A stretch of DNA of 64,000 nt. Origin: SAR324 cluster bacterium (GTDB taxonomy: Bacteria > SAR324 > XYD2-FULL-50-16). A program made the translations under genes and the position numbers. A model generated the notes under the pieces. The model was not told the origin of the DNA. It ran no database searches and was given only the letters and a program-made list of their open reading frames with translations. The stretch spans positions 124,001 through 188,000 of the forward strand of contig JANQGX010000086.1 of NCBI GenBank assembly GCA_028282885.1, in the 5' to 3' direction. Positions 52,161 to 61,437 of this stretch are shown one piece after another (within the stretch, counting starts at the first letter, position 1; every line of letters begins with the position of its first letter).

Positions 52161-53111
52161 ATGAGCTTCATAGAACACTGCACCTCGCTATTCAGGCAGG
52201 CAGTCCGAACCAGCATTGATCTGTTCAAAATCACCATCCCGATTATCATCATTACCCGTATCCTTTCACAACTTGGTATCATCGAACAGATCGGTCACTT
52301 TCTGGCACCTGTGATGAAACTGGTGGGACTGCCGGGAAGCATGGGGGTTGTCTGGGCAACATCGATCTTTACCAATCTGTACGGAGGGATGGTTGTTTTC
52401 GCGTCACTGGCACCGGCAGAGCATTTGACCGTGGCACAAGTCACTGTTTTGTCGACAATGATGCTCGTCGCACACGCTTTACCGATTGAACTTCGCATTG
52501 CCCAAAAAGCGGGGCCGCGCATGCGCGGTATGGTAATCCTGCGTCTGTTCGGCGCCTTGCTTCTGGGTTATCTCCTTGATGTCGGTTTTCGAATCACGGG
52601 ATATCTCCAGGAGCTAAATACGGTTATCTGGAATCCACCGGTTCACAATCCCGGTTGGGTGGAATGGGCTATCAGCCAGATCAGGAACCTGGGCTTTATC
52701 TTCCTGGCAATCCTGGGTCTGCTGGTTCTGATGAAGATTCTGGATATTTTGAATATCACAGCCCTCCTCATCAAACTCCTGCAACCGCTGTTAAAACTGA
52801 TGGGAATCGGGAAAGATGCAGCGCCGATAACGATAATTGGTATGACGATGGGGATCGGTTACGGGGGTGGTCTTTTGATTCAGGAAGCAAAATCAGGACG
52901 TTTAAATAGAAAGGATCTGTTTTTCTCTTTTTGCCTGATGGGACTTTGCCACAGTGTCATAGAAGACACCCTGCTGATGATGCTGATTGGTGGACATATC
53001 GTCGGCATTTTCTGGGCACGGATCCTTTTCGCCATGGTTGTGACCTTTATCCTGGTGAAACTCCTGTCCGGCGCTTCACCAAACTTCTTCGCTAAATACC
53101 TGACCCGGTAA
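52161..53111 (+). CDS. Gate-domain (nucleoside recognition) membrane protein, SpmA/SpmB-like
   Basis: 316 residues with about 8-9 helices in two related halves, matching the duplicated Gate fold: IPIIIITRILSQLGIIEQIG, LPGSMGVVWATSIFTNLYGGMVV, then LLIKLLQPLLKLMGIG, GMTMGIGYGGGLLIQEA and FCLMGLCHSVIEDTLLMMLIGGH. The family includes SpmA/SpmB and concentrative nucleoside-like carriers; transport substrate unknown. ATG 52161 has no clear ribosome site. It stands alone between AraC and a phosphorelay cluster. Confidence 0.8.
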   Translation: MSFIEHCTSLFRQAVRTSIDLFKITIPIIIITRILSQLGIIEQIGHFLAPVMKLVGLPGSMGVVWATSIFTNLYGGMVVFASLAPAEHLTVAQVTVLSTMMLVAHALPIELRIAQKAGPRMRGMVILRLFGALLLGYLLDVGFRITGYLQELNTVIWNPPVHNPGWVEWAISQIRNLGFIFLAILGLLVLMKILDILNITALLIKLLQPLLKLMGIGKDAAPITIIGMTMGIGYGGGLLIQEAKSGRLNRKDLFFSFCLMGLCHSVIEDTLLMMLIGGHIVGIFWARILFAMVVTFILVKLLSGASPNFFAKYLTR

Positions 53112-53116
53112 TCTTG

Positions 53117-54022
53117 CTACAAATCAAGCAGCCCATCTTCTCCGGCGGGGAGGGTTTGATTTTCCTTTATTTTTTTCTTCCAGTTTTTCTGCAGAATCAT
53201 AGCTTTGGTGAGGTGGATCTCCAACTCCTCAAGCAAAATACTCTTGTCCTTGACAATCTCTTTTGGCAACAGTCCCACTGCCCCGTGAGCTTTTTTCACC
53301 TTTTGTTGAATTTCCTCCCCCTCCAGGCCGGTCAGAAAAACGATGGGATAGGGTTTATTGAGGATAAAAAAGAGCTGGCTCATGGCCATGCCATCCAGGT
53401 TGGGCATGTTGATATCGGTAAGCACCAGATCGGGCTCAACCAGCAGCGCTTTAAATACTCCTTCCAGGCCGTTGGCAGCGCTGAACAGATCGAACCGATC
53501 AAAGGAGTCCATCTTTTTTAAAATCAGTTTGAGAAAACTCTCGTCATCCTCCACAATCAGGATCTTTTTTTTACCCGATTTGCCAAGCAGATTGGCCCAT
53601 TCGTGCTGCCTGAAATGATAGGAGTATTCGGTTGAAGACAGGCTGAAATTATCCAGGTTAAAGATGATTGCCTCAAAGTCGGATCGGATTTTATCCCTGT
53701 TCTGACCCGATGCCTTTAGAGGGTTGAGCAGAAAACCGTTCACATTTTCGAAAGTCAACGCTCTTTTCTTATATTTCTCTTCCGATGCGGTCAGGATCAA
53801 TGGTATATTCACCATTAGGGTTTTCAGGATCCTGGCCATGGAGATGCCATTCAGATTGGGAGAGTTGATTTCAGCGATTACAAGATCCGGTTTGTAGCGA
53901 ATGGTCTGCCTGATTCCTTCGACACAATCCCTGACCTCCATAATCTTATAATCAAGATCAAAAAGGAGGCTGAGCATCTCCTTGGATTGGTTTACTGCAA
54001 TGATGTTTTTACCAATGATCAT
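53117..54022 (-). CDS. Double-receiver response regulator, first receiver degenerate
   Basis: 301 residues with two REC domains and no DNA-binding or enzymatic output. REC1 (1-120) lacks the acidic pair, and the phospho-acceptor is Glu (VIAEINSPNLNG instead of D-x-x-x-P). REC2 (about 150-280) is intact: ILIVEDDESF, VLTDINMPNLDG, VFLTGLEG, and Lys in LLPKEI. A linker W-A-N-L-L-G-K-S-G-K-K-K between them is shared with the neighbouring double receiver, so the two are paralogues. It likely relays or buffers phosphate from the hybrid kinase. Confidence 0.88.
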   Translation of the reverse strand: MIIGKNIIAVNQSKEMLSLLFDLDYKIMEVRDCVEGIRQTIRYKPDLVIAEINSPNLNGISMARILKTLMVNIPLILTASEEKYKKRALTFENVNGFLLNPLKASGQNRDKIRSDFEAIIFNLDNFSLSSTEYSYHFRQHEWANLLGKSGKKKILIVEDDESFLKLILKKMDSFDRFDLFSAANGLEGVFKALLVEPDLVLTDINMPNLDGMAMSQLFFILNKPYPIVFLTGLEGEEIQQKVKKAHGAVGLLPKEIVKDKSILLEELEIHLTKAMILQKNWKKKIKENQTLPAGEDGLLDL

Positions 54023-54040
54023 TCAATTACCCTGGCGGAT

Positions 54041-54946
54041 TTATGGCGATAAAGAGGCCCAGATGCTTGATCCGCTTTCAAACTCTCCGATTTTATCGAT
54101 ATCGGCAGCTTTGTAGCTGGCTTGAAGCGCTTTTTTTCCGTCTTCTGATATGTCCAGTATTTCCTCAACCCTGTCCTGGAGCAGGGTATTATTGCTTTGA
54201 ACTTCATTTTTTAACAGGTAACCCTGGATTCCCTCCAAGGTGGATGCTTTCTGGATGGTTTCCACATCTGCCTTTTCGGTGAGATAGATGATGGGAAACG
54301 GATGCCCCAGGATAAACAGAATTTTGGCCAGGCTGATACCGTTGATATTGGGAAGCTCAATATCACTCACGATCAAATCCGGCTGGATCATAACCGCTTT
54401 GAAGAGTGCTTCCTGACCATCCTTAGTGTGATAAAGTTCATAAATCTCTGCCTCGCCCAAAAGCACCGTCGTCAGGTCGAAGGTTTCGTCATCGGACACC
54501 ACCAGGATCTTCTTCCGATCAGACTTCCCCAGCAGATCGAAAATTTCCTTTTCCTTCAAGGTATAGGCGATATCGTTATAACCACGATCCGGAGAGTTTA
54601 TCGTTTCCTCCACCAATTTTGGCAAGGTTTCCCTCAGCTCGGACTTGAGGCAGACATCTTTCACGTACGGAAAAGCCCCCTTCAGCTTCCTGGCTTCCTC
54701 TTTGATCGTGACGAAAATGGCCGGTATTTCAAGTTGCATCATGGTCAGAATCTTCATCATGTTGAGCCCGTTAAGGTACGGCATGACAAGATCAACCGTC
54801 AACAAGTCCGGATGATGACTCAAGGCAAGACGAATCCCTTCGATTCCGTTTTTTGCCAAAATCGTTTCGTAACCCTGCTTTTTCAGTAATTTATCCAAAA
54901 GCAGCCGGGTGCTCTCGTCATCATCAACAATCAAGATTCTTTTCAT
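54041..54946 (-). CDS. Double-receiver response regulator
   Basis: 301 residues from ATG 54946; the longer TTG frame has no site. REC1 is intact: RILIVDDDEST, LLTVDLVMPYLNG, Lys in VTIKEEA. REC2 has ILVVSDDETF, LIVSDIELPNING and Lys in YLLKNEV, so it may still accept phosphate. No output domain. The linker is the paralogue of that in the 53117 protein. The ATG lies 31 bases after the HPt stop, so the three are likely co-transcribed. Confidence 0.9.
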   Translation of the reverse strand: MKRILIVDDDESTRLLLDKLLKKQGYETILAKNGIEGIRLALSHHPDLLTVDLVMPYLNGLNMMKILTMMQLEIPAIFVTIKEEARKLKGAFPYVKDVCLKSELRETLPKLVEETINSPDRGYNDIAYTLKEKEIFDLLGKSDRKKILVVSDDETFDLTTVLLGEAEIYELYHTKDGQEALFKAVMIQPDLIVSDIELPNINGISLAKILFILGHPFPIIYLTEKADVETIQKASTLEGIQGYLLKNEVQSNNTLLQDRVEEILDISEDGKKALQASYKAADIDKIGEFESGSSIWASLSP

Positions 54947-54977
54947 TGTTTGCAACCAAGACAAACATACTCTGTTT

Positions 54978-55298
54978 TTAAATGTATTCGATAATTACCT
55001 GGTTGAGGTAAATGAACAGCCTGTCCTTTAGCTTCTTCACATCGTCCGAACGATGCCCATCAGCGGCTGATTCGATCTCTTTGCCGATTTCGGAAATCTC
55101 ATCAAACCCGTAGCCCGCGCCATTCCCCTTCATGGTGTGACCTATCTGTCTGATGGAATCAAAATCCATTTTACCGAGATGTTCATCAATCTTACTGATA
55201 TCATGGTGTCGATTTCGGATAAATCCCGGTATCAACTCTTCCAGTTCGGATTCAACCTGAACTGTAATTTTTGCTTTGTTTTCCGACATATGACCCAT
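54978..55298 (-). CDS. Histidine phosphotransfer (HPt) protein
   Basis: 106 residues, predicted all-helical. The phosphorylated His is H54 in QIGHTMKGNGAGYGFDEISE, the HPt signature HxxKGxxxxxG. It passes phosphate between receiver Asp residues. It lies 70 bases downstream of the hybrid kinase gene and upstream of the double receivers, exactly where a phosphorelay intermediate is expected. ATG 55298 or 55289. Confidence 0.9.
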   Translation of the reverse strand: MGHMSENKAKITVQVESELEELIPGFIRNRHHDISKIDEHLGKMDFDSIRQIGHTMKGNGAGYGFDEISEIGKEIESAADGHRSDDVKKLKDRLFIYLNQVIIEYI

Positions 55299-55368
55299 TT
55301 GAGGCTTTGGGCTGATTCAATCCAGACCCCTGATAAAACTCTCTGAAATTAACTTTGATCCCGCTCCA

Positions 55369-57774
55369 TTATATCGATGAGGCGAACTTATTTATCGTAT
55401 TAATGAGATTAACCTTTTTTATAGGCTTTGTCAGATGTTCATCGCAGCCTACCTCAAGACTTCTCTGTTCATCCTCTTTTAATGCGTTTGCCGTTAACGC
55501 AATTATCCGGGTAGGTTCAAGATTCTGTTCCTGTTCCCATGTTCTGATTTCCCGGGTGGCAGTATAACCATCCATAACAGGCATGTGCATATCCATCAAG
55601 ATCAGATTGTAATTACCGGTTTTAAACTTATCAACAGCAATTTGGCCATTTTCCGCAAATGACAGAAGATGACCTGTCTTGGACAGGTATATTTCCACTA
55701 ACAACCTGTTATCCTGCGAATCATCGACCAGCAGGATGTTCAGGGGAGTAATGCCTGTCTGGTCCGAATGCAGGATGTGGTCCTCCTCCGCTTCCGTCTG
55801 TGGAACCGATGTGCCCAGAACCTTGTTCAGATTTATTTCCAGTGATTTTCCCTTAATAGGCTTAATCAGGTAGGAGTTAATCCCTTTCTCCTTGAGTTTT
55901 TTAACCCTGGCGCCATAATTATTGGAACTGAGCATAACGATAACCTTGTTGGCACTCTCTGGTCTGGCCTGAATCAAATCGACAATTTCGTACCCTTCGG
56001 TATCTTTAAGATGGAAACTCAAGATGATAGCATCATAGGGTGATTTCACTGCCAGAGACTGTTCGATAAGATTTGCACCCAACGTTCCGCTTACGGCTAA
56101 CGCCGTCTTCGCGCCCCAGTTTTTCAATCGCTCCAAAATAAATTCTCCATTGGTTGCATGGTCTTCAATCACCAGAATACGACTTCCCTCCAGGAATTTC
56201 TCAAACTGCGGTTGAGCAGGCTGGCTCTCCTGCAATAGAAAACAGGAGGTAAAACTGAAAGTGCTTCCCTCATCTGGTTTACTTTCCACCCATATCATTC
56301 CATGCAATAACTCCACCAGCCTTTTGGATATGGTCAATCCGAGACCGGTACCACCGTATTGACGGGTTGTGGATGAATCTGCCTGTTTAAAGCTTTGGAA
56401 GATGGTTTCCAGATATTTCTCCTGAATACCGATACCCGTATCCCGAACGGTAAACAGCAGTTCAACCGAATCTTCCTCAACAGGCTGGCGATTGGAGATT
56501 TCAACCACAATTTCCCCTTCGTGTGTAAACTTAACCGCATTCCCGATCAGATTCACCAGAATCTGACGCAGACGAATGGAATCTCCCTTCAACAGCAAAG
56601 GGACATTGGCGTGTATGTAATGGACCAGCTCCACACCTTTTTCATGGGCGCTGATGGAGAACACCTCGCAGGTTTTTTCGACAATTTCGTTGAGTTTGAA
56701 AGGAAGGGTCTCTATTTTGAATTGTTCCCGCTCAATTTTGGACAGGTCCAGAATATCGTCGATCAGGTTGAGCAGGTTTTCACCTGCCGAACGAAACACG
56801 TCGACATAGTTTCTCTGTTCCTCGTTCAAGTTGGTTTCAGACAGCAGATCCGCCATCCCAAGAATAGCGTTCATAGGTGTTCGAATGTCGTGGCTCATAT
56901 TGGCCAGAAACTCGGATTTCTGTCTGTTTGCCTCCTCAGCAACCTCTTTGGCGAGTCTCAACTCCTCTTCGGATTTTTTCCGATCAGTGATATCGCGGTA
57001 GAACATCCCGACAGCCAGCACCTTGTCCTTCTCATCGCGAATGGGGGCAAAATTGGATTCACTGCAGACAGACTCCCCGTTGATAAGCACCGTATCATCC
57101 GCTTTGATGGACTGGTGGGTTTCAAAGACATATTTGATCCGCTCCACAAAACGATTCATCAACGCCGGAACCTTCTCCATGCCGCTGTAAATATCACAAT
57201 TAACAACCTGTTCCCTGGACAGTCCAACAAGATTGACAGCGGCCTGGTTGGCGTAAATAAACCTGAAATCCCTGTCCCAGACCGCAATACAGTCATGGGT
57301 GGATTCAAATACCGCCCGGAAGCTCTCCTCGCTTTTTCGTAGCGATTCCTGGACGGCTCTTCTTGTTTTTATCTCATTTTCCAGGCGCTTGCGCTGGAGG
57401 TAGAGGTCAATAAACACCTTAACTTTACCGATCAGAATCCGGTGATCAAAGGGTTTGGTGATAAAATCAACGGCGCCGGTTTCAATCCCCTCTATAACAA
57501 ACTGATCGGTCGAAAGCAGGGCGGTAATGAAGATGACGGGTAGGACTTCGGTTGGATTGTTTTCCCTCATGCGTTTGACCAGCTCGAATCCATTCATACC
57601 GGGAAGCTGAACATCGATCAAAGCGAGGGCGAAATCATATTGACGGATCAATTCCAGGGCTTCGACACCAGAAGTTGCCATCACCGGGACGAGTTGCAGA
57701 TCCTGCAGCATCTCTTCCAGGATTGACAGATTCTCGGGTAGATCATCCACCATGAGAATATAGGGCTGTTCCAT
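55369..57774 (-). CDS. Hybrid sensor kinase REC-PAS-HisKA-HATPase-REC-REC
   Basis: 801 residues, no transmembrane helix, so cytoplasmic. Domains in order: REC1 about 5-120 (LMVDDLPEN, ALALIDVQLPGMNG, ITKPFDH), PAS about 145-265 (SFRAVFESTHDCIAVWDRDF), HisKA with SHDIRTPMNAILGMADLL, HATPase with NLIGNAVKF, DTGIGIQEKY and GGTGLGLTISKR, REC2 whose acceptor is lost (AIILSFHLKD, Ser at the Asp position), and an intact REC3 (LLVDDSQDN, LILMDMHMPVMDG, LTKPIKK). The separate HPt gene follows. It resembles BarA-type kinases with an extra N-terminal receiver. Confidence 0.93.
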   Translation of the reverse strand: MEQPYILMVDDLPENLSILEEMLQDLQLVPVMATSGVEALELIRQYDFALALIDVQLPGMNGFELVKRMRENNPTEVLPVIFITALLSTDQFVIEGIETGAVDFITKPFDHRILIGKVKVFIDLYLQRKRLENEIKTRRAVQESLRKSEESFRAVFESTHDCIAVWDRDFRFIYANQAAVNLVGLSREQVVNCDIYSGMEKVPALMNRFVERIKYVFETHQSIKADDTVLINGESVCSESNFAPIRDEKDKVLAVGMFYRDITDRKKSEEELRLAKEVAEEANRQKSEFLANMSHDIRTPMNAILGMADLLSETNLNEEQRNYVDVFRSAGENLLNLIDDILDLSKIEREQFKIETLPFKLNEIVEKTCEVFSISAHEKGVELVHYIHANVPLLLKGDSIRLRQILVNLIGNAVKFTHEGEIVVEISNRQPVEEDSVELLFTVRDTGIGIQEKYLETIFQSFKQADSSTTRQYGGTGLGLTISKRLVELLHGMIWVESKPDEGSTFSFTSCFLLQESQPAQPQFEKFLEGSRILVIEDHATNGEFILERLKNWGAKTALAVSGTLGANLIEQSLAVKSPYDAIILSFHLKDTEGYEIVDLIQARPESANKVIVMLSSNNYGARVKKLKEKGINSYLIKPIKGKSLEINLNKVLGTSVPQTEAEEDHILHSDQTGITPLNILLVDDSQDNRLLVEIYLSKTGHLLSFAENGQIAVDKFKTGNYNLILMDMHMPVMDGYTATREIRTWEQEQNLEPTRIIALTANALKEDEQRSLEVGCDEHLTKPIKKVNLINTINKFASSI

Positions 57775-57820
57775 CTAATTCTTGTGAAATTATGGTAACC
57801 CGTCTGAAATTTGAAACAGC

Positions 57821-58210
57821 TTAATACCCCATTTCAGACATAACGTTGAAGACTTTGGTTTTGGAAATAGGTTTGACAAGAAAATACTCGCAACCCTCCT
57901 TGAAGCTGGAAAGAATATGGTCTTTGGAGTCCAACGCGGATACCATGACCACTTTTGCTTCCCCCCTTCCGTAAGAGAGATTTTTCTCCTCCCATTCCCT
58001 AATTTCCTTCAAAACCTCATGTCCGTCTTTTTCCGGCATCATGATGTCAAGGAATATCACCTCATAGGGTTCCTTGGTTGCATGCGCCTTGAGAAAAGAC
58101 TCGACCGCCTGTTCCCCGTTATTGACTATTTCGGGATCGCCATAATCCAGCACCAGGTGTCTTATTAACTGACAATTGGCCTGATCATCATCAACAATAA
58201 GTATTCTCAT
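57821..58210 (-). CDS. Single-domain response regulator
   Basis: 129-residue stand-alone REC: ILIVDDDQANC, phospho-Asp in EVIFLDIMMPEKDG, Ser in VMVSALDS and Lys in FLVKPISK. No output domain. The repeated placement of receiver genes here implies it is a phosphorelay member or a scaffold for the hybrid kinase, starting 46 bases upstream of it. Confidence 0.92.
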   Translation of the reverse strand: MRILIVDDDQANCQLIRHLVLDYGDPEIVNNGEQAVESFLKAHATKEPYEVIFLDIMMPEKDGHEVLKEIREWEEKNLSYGRGEAKVVMVSALDSKDHILSSFKEGCEYFLVKPISKTKVFNVMSEMGY

Positions 58211-58322
58211 TCAATTAGTCCCCTTTTTTCTCCGGTGGATAACCAGAAAAGCACTGTTTGTCCTGCCTAAATTGTCTGAAAATCCCGTTTAAAAAGCAAC
58301 TGATTTTTTGGTTTGAGAGTTA

Positions 58323-58709
58323 TTATCCTTTTGCGGTTAAATGTTTTTCGATGCGCTCTTTGATCTCTTCCGCCAGAAAAGGTTTGGGGAGAAAATCCAC
58401 TCCGCCAACCTCAGCTCCCCTGGCGATGTCCTCGGGAGTGTCTGTAGCAGAAATGAATATTACCGGAATAGATCGTGTAGCGTCTGAAGATTTGAGGGCC
58501 CGGCAAACATCAAAGCCATTCATTCCGGGCATGAAAATATCAAGCAGAATTAGATCCGGACGTGTGCGGCTGACAAATTCAAGTGCTTTTTCACCCGACT
58601 TGACCACTCCCAGACGATAATCCTCCTGAAGAATCTCAATCAGAATATCAAGGTTGGTGGGATTATCATCCACGAGTAGGATCAATGTCTTATCTTCCGG
58701 TTTATTCAT
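58323..58709 (-). CDS. Single-domain response regulator
   Basis: 128-residue REC: ILLVDDNPTNLD, phospho-Asp in LILLDIFMPGMNG, Ser/Thr in VIFISATDT and Lys in FLPKPFLAEE. Intact. First gene of the leftward phosphorelay cluster (58709 down to 53117). No output domain is fused; the partner kinase is probably the hybrid enzyme. Confidence 0.92.
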   Translation of the reverse strand: MNKPEDKTLILLVDDNPTNLDILIEILQEDYRLGVVKSGEKALEFVSRTRPDLILLDIFMPGMNGFDVCRALKSSDATRSIPVIFISATDTPEDIARGAEVGGVDFLPKPFLAEEIKERIEKHLTAKG

Positions 58710-58805
58710 TTAGCCTCATCAGCCAAGTAAGTCTCCCTCCCTGACACCCCCAGAACGTTGGCATAAATCCCCAACGCTGTTCATTGTGAGATGTGTTCGG
58801 GTCTG

Positions 58806-59612
58806 TCAGTTTCGATCCTTGAAATTTGGACTTCGTTTCTCAAAATTGGCAGTGATTGCTTCCAGTTGATTTGGTGATGCGATCAGCGTCTTCTGAAGTT
58901 GTTCTTCCAACTCAAGTCCTGCATTGGAATCACCATGCCAGGCCGACTCCAAAAGCTGTTTCCCGGCAACAATGGCATCCGGATTTTTATCTGCGATTGA
59001 TTTTGCCAGATCTGTTGCCTCTTTCATTGGATCTTCACATACCCTGGTAACCAGCCCCAGACACGACGCTTCTTCTGCCTCCACCACTCTTCCGGTAAAG
59101 GTCAATTCCTTGGCAACGTCCAATCCGACAAGATCTCGCAAAGTTTGACTTCCCGACATATCCGGAATCAATCCCCATTTGATTTCCATAACAGAAAACC
59201 TGGCATCCGGCGCTGCAAAGCGAATATCCGCAGCAAGCGCTATCTGCAATCCCCCGCCATATGCCACACCATGCAGAGCGGCAATCACCGGTACCGGAAC
59301 CTGTTTCCAGACATAGGCGATCTGCTGAGCCCGATTGGCAGGACTGTTATTGACCTTGGTAAACAAGTCAATATCCTCAACACTGCCTCCGGCTCCCATT
59401 GCTGCAAAACTGCTGAAATCAAGGCCGGCACAGAATCCGCGACCTTCACCTGACAGCACGACCGCCCGTACGGATTTATCATCCCTGATTTTTTCCCCGG
59501 CACCGATTACAGCATCAAACATATCCAGACTGAGAGAGTTATACTTGTCCGGGCGGTTCAACTTTACGAAGGCTATACGATCAACTGTCTCGATTTTTAC
59601 GATTTCTGACAT
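58806..59612 (-). CDS. Enoyl-CoA hydratase/isomerase (crotonase) family protein
   Basis: 268 residues from ATG 59612 (AAGGAG seven bases upstream). Oxyanion-hole segments GEGRGFCAGLDFS and ALHGVAYGGGLQIALAADIRF are intact. The active-site segment reads VMEIKWGLIPDMSGSQTL: Glu at the first acidic position, and Asp in place of the second Gly of the usual IPGAGG. This variant pattern belongs to crotonase-family members whose reaction is often annotated only as enoyl-CoA hydratase. Substrate unassigned; it may act in fatty or amino-acid acyl-CoA degradation. Confidence 0.88.
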   Translation of the reverse strand: MSEIVKIETVDRIAFVKLNRPDKYNSLSLDMFDAVIGAGEKIRDDKSVRAVVLSGEGRGFCAGLDFSSFAAMGAGGSVEDIDLFTKVNNSPANRAQQIAYVWKQVPVPVIAALHGVAYGGGLQIALAADIRFAAPDARFSVMEIKWGLIPDMSGSQTLRDLVGLDVAKELTFTGRVVEAEEASCLGLVTRVCEDPMKEATDLAKSIADKNPDAIVAGKQLLESAWHGDSNAGLELEEQLQKTLIASPNQLEAITANFEKRSPNFKDRN

Positions 59613-59702
59613 TTTTGTTCTCCTTACCTGTTTATGATCCGGTTTCCATTCCACTGAAGGCTGTTTTCAATCAGGTGTCCGTGCCTCAACAAGCGATCAT
59701 CC

Positions 59703-60137
59703 CTATTCAAAAAAATCAGCATCAACGACCTCCATATCATTGTCCATAAGGGCCTGGGTCGCCTTTTTAAAATCGTCCCTGTCGACCTTGAACACAAACA
59801 CCCCGGTATCCTTATCCCTGAAAGCATATGTATACAGGATGTTTACATCATGCTCGCTCAGAATTCTGGCAACCTTGTGAAACTTCCCTATCTGGTCTTC
59901 TACCTTGACTGCAAATACTTCATTAATCCTGACCGCATAGCCGGCGTCTGCGAGAATTTCCTTCGCCCGCTTGGAATCGTCCACAATCAGCCGAAGGATA
60001 CCAAAATCTGTTGAATCCAATAATAATAAGGATTTAACAGTTATACTCTCTTCAAAAAGGATAGAGGTAGCCTCGTTTAACTCTCCTTTCTTGTTCTCAA
60101 TAAAAACTGATAACTGCTTAATAGCATATTGATTCAT
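59703..60137 (-). CDS. Tandem ACT-domain protein
   Basis: 144 residues with two ACT domains and no catalytic domain (residues 5-65: QLSVFIENKKGELNEATSIL; 73-140: VFAVKVEDQIGKFHKVARIL, then ILYTYAFRDKDTGVFVFKV). ACT pairs bind amino acids and regulate enzymes. The layout is that of the small acetolactate-synthase-type or free-standing amino-acid-binding ACT proteins. It lies between the crotonase and aroB genes, so control of aromatic amino-acid metabolism is possible but unproven. Confidence 0.88.
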   Translation of the reverse strand: MNQYAIKQLSVFIENKKGELNEATSILFEESITVKSLLLLDSTDFGILRLIVDDSKRAKEILADAGYAVRINEVFAVKVEDQIGKFHKVARILSEHDVNILYTYAFRDKDTGVFVFKVDRDDFKKATQALMDNDMEVVDADFFE

Positions 60138-60298
60138 TTTTCCCGTATCTGTTTTGGTTGGCGATCAATACTAAAGTGCTTGTGTCTGACAAAACCATAC
60201 AACAATCGATCAATTGCTAAGTTTTATCCCTGTAATCGTGTTGTCATAAACATGGCTCGATCTGACACCGGATATGAAAACTCGAATGGTTATGTCGT

Positions 60299-61417
60299 CT
60301 ATTCCGGTTCCTGGATTAAAAAAGGGCTCTTCTCAAGATACTCCCGGTACCTCTCCCATAACGTATCTGCACCGATTTGCTCAAATATCCTGGCCTTCCC
60401 CAGGGCCTCCAGCCCTATAAACCGTACACCGTCTGATGCCGCCTTTTTGTCACGCTCCACGATTTTTATAAAATCCGATTCAGAGACCTCGGGAATGTAC
60501 TGACATATCTCCAACTTAGCCAGATGATTATGAATCAGCTCATACTCATTTTGAGACAGGACTCCCTGCTGCACCGACCACCAGGCAGCGAAATCCATCC
60601 CGATAATAACAGCCTCTCCGTGGAGCATCTGGCGATAACCCGTCAGAGTTTCCAGAAAATGGCCAATTGTGTGACCAAAATTCAGAATCGCCCTTACCCC
60701 GGCTTCCTTTTCATCCTCTTCGACAACCCCGGCTTTGACCAGGCAGGATCGATAGACCGCCTCAACCATCAGGTTGCTGTCCTCACGAATTTCAATTGGG
60801 GAATGACTCTCCAGAAGATCAAACAGAGCCCTGTCTTTGATGAAACCATGTTTAACCAACTCTGCATAACCCGATATGAACTGCTTTTGAGGTAGTGTGT
60901 TCAGAAAATCGATATCCAGTATCGCCTGGAAGGGTTGTTTAAAGGCCCCTATCATGTTTTTTCCGGCAGGGTGATTAACCCCGGTTTTCCCGCCTACACT
61001 GCTGTCAACTTGGGACAATAGCGTTGTCGGAACCTGTATGTAGCGAACACCTCGCATGAAGGTCGCTGCGGCAAACCCCGTCATATCTCCTATAACACCA
61101 CCACCGAAAGCAATCAGGATGCTTTTGCGATTGGCTTTTTTGTTCAGTAAAAAATCGAATATCCGGGAAAGTGTATCCAGATTTTTGTGCTCCTCTCCAT
61201 CAGGAAGAATAAGTTTTTCAATATTTATGTCTGAAGGCAGGCAGCAGTCCGGGTAATCGGGATAAAAATCCGTCAGGGTGTCGTTTGTTATCACATAGAC
61301 TTTTTTCTCTTCATACTCCGCCAATACATTGCGGAGAGAGTCTTTCAAAATCCCCGAACCGATCAAAACCGAGTAATGGATTGTCGACTGGGGCAAGCCG
61401 ATCTGGATTTTTTTCAT
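60299..61417 (-). CDS. aroB: 3-dehydroquinate synthase
   Basis: 372 residues from ATG 61417; the frame continues to 61537 but the extra residues run antisense to nothing known and overlap the acylphosphatase gene. NAD site region: VYVITNDTL and LPDGEEHKNLDT; FGGGVIGDMTGFAAATFMRGV; PTTLLSQVDSSVGGKTGVNH; metal ligands Glu in GYAELVKHG and His in FGHTIGHFLE and LHGEAV. All active-site motifs are intact. It makes 3-dehydroquinate in the shikimate pathway. Confidence 0.95.
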   Translation of the reverse strand: MKKIQIGLPQSTIHYSVLIGSGILKDSLRNVLAEYEEKKVYVITNDTLTDFYPDYPDCCLPSDINIEKLILPDGEEHKNLDTLSRIFDFLLNKKANRKSILIAFGGGVIGDMTGFAAATFMRGVRYIQVPTTLLSQVDSSVGGKTGVNHPAGKNMIGAFKQPFQAILDIDFLNTLPQKQFISGYAELVKHGFIKDRALFDLLESHSPIEIREDSNLMVEAVYRSCLVKAGVVEEDEKEAGVRAILNFGHTIGHFLETLTGYRQMLHGEAVIIGMDFAAWWSVQQGVLSQNEYELIHNHLAKLEICQYIPEVSESDFIKIVERDKKAASDGVRFIGLEALGKARIFEQIGADTLWERYREYLEKSPFLIQEPE

Positions 61418-61437
61418 TGGTCTACAAGATACACAGT

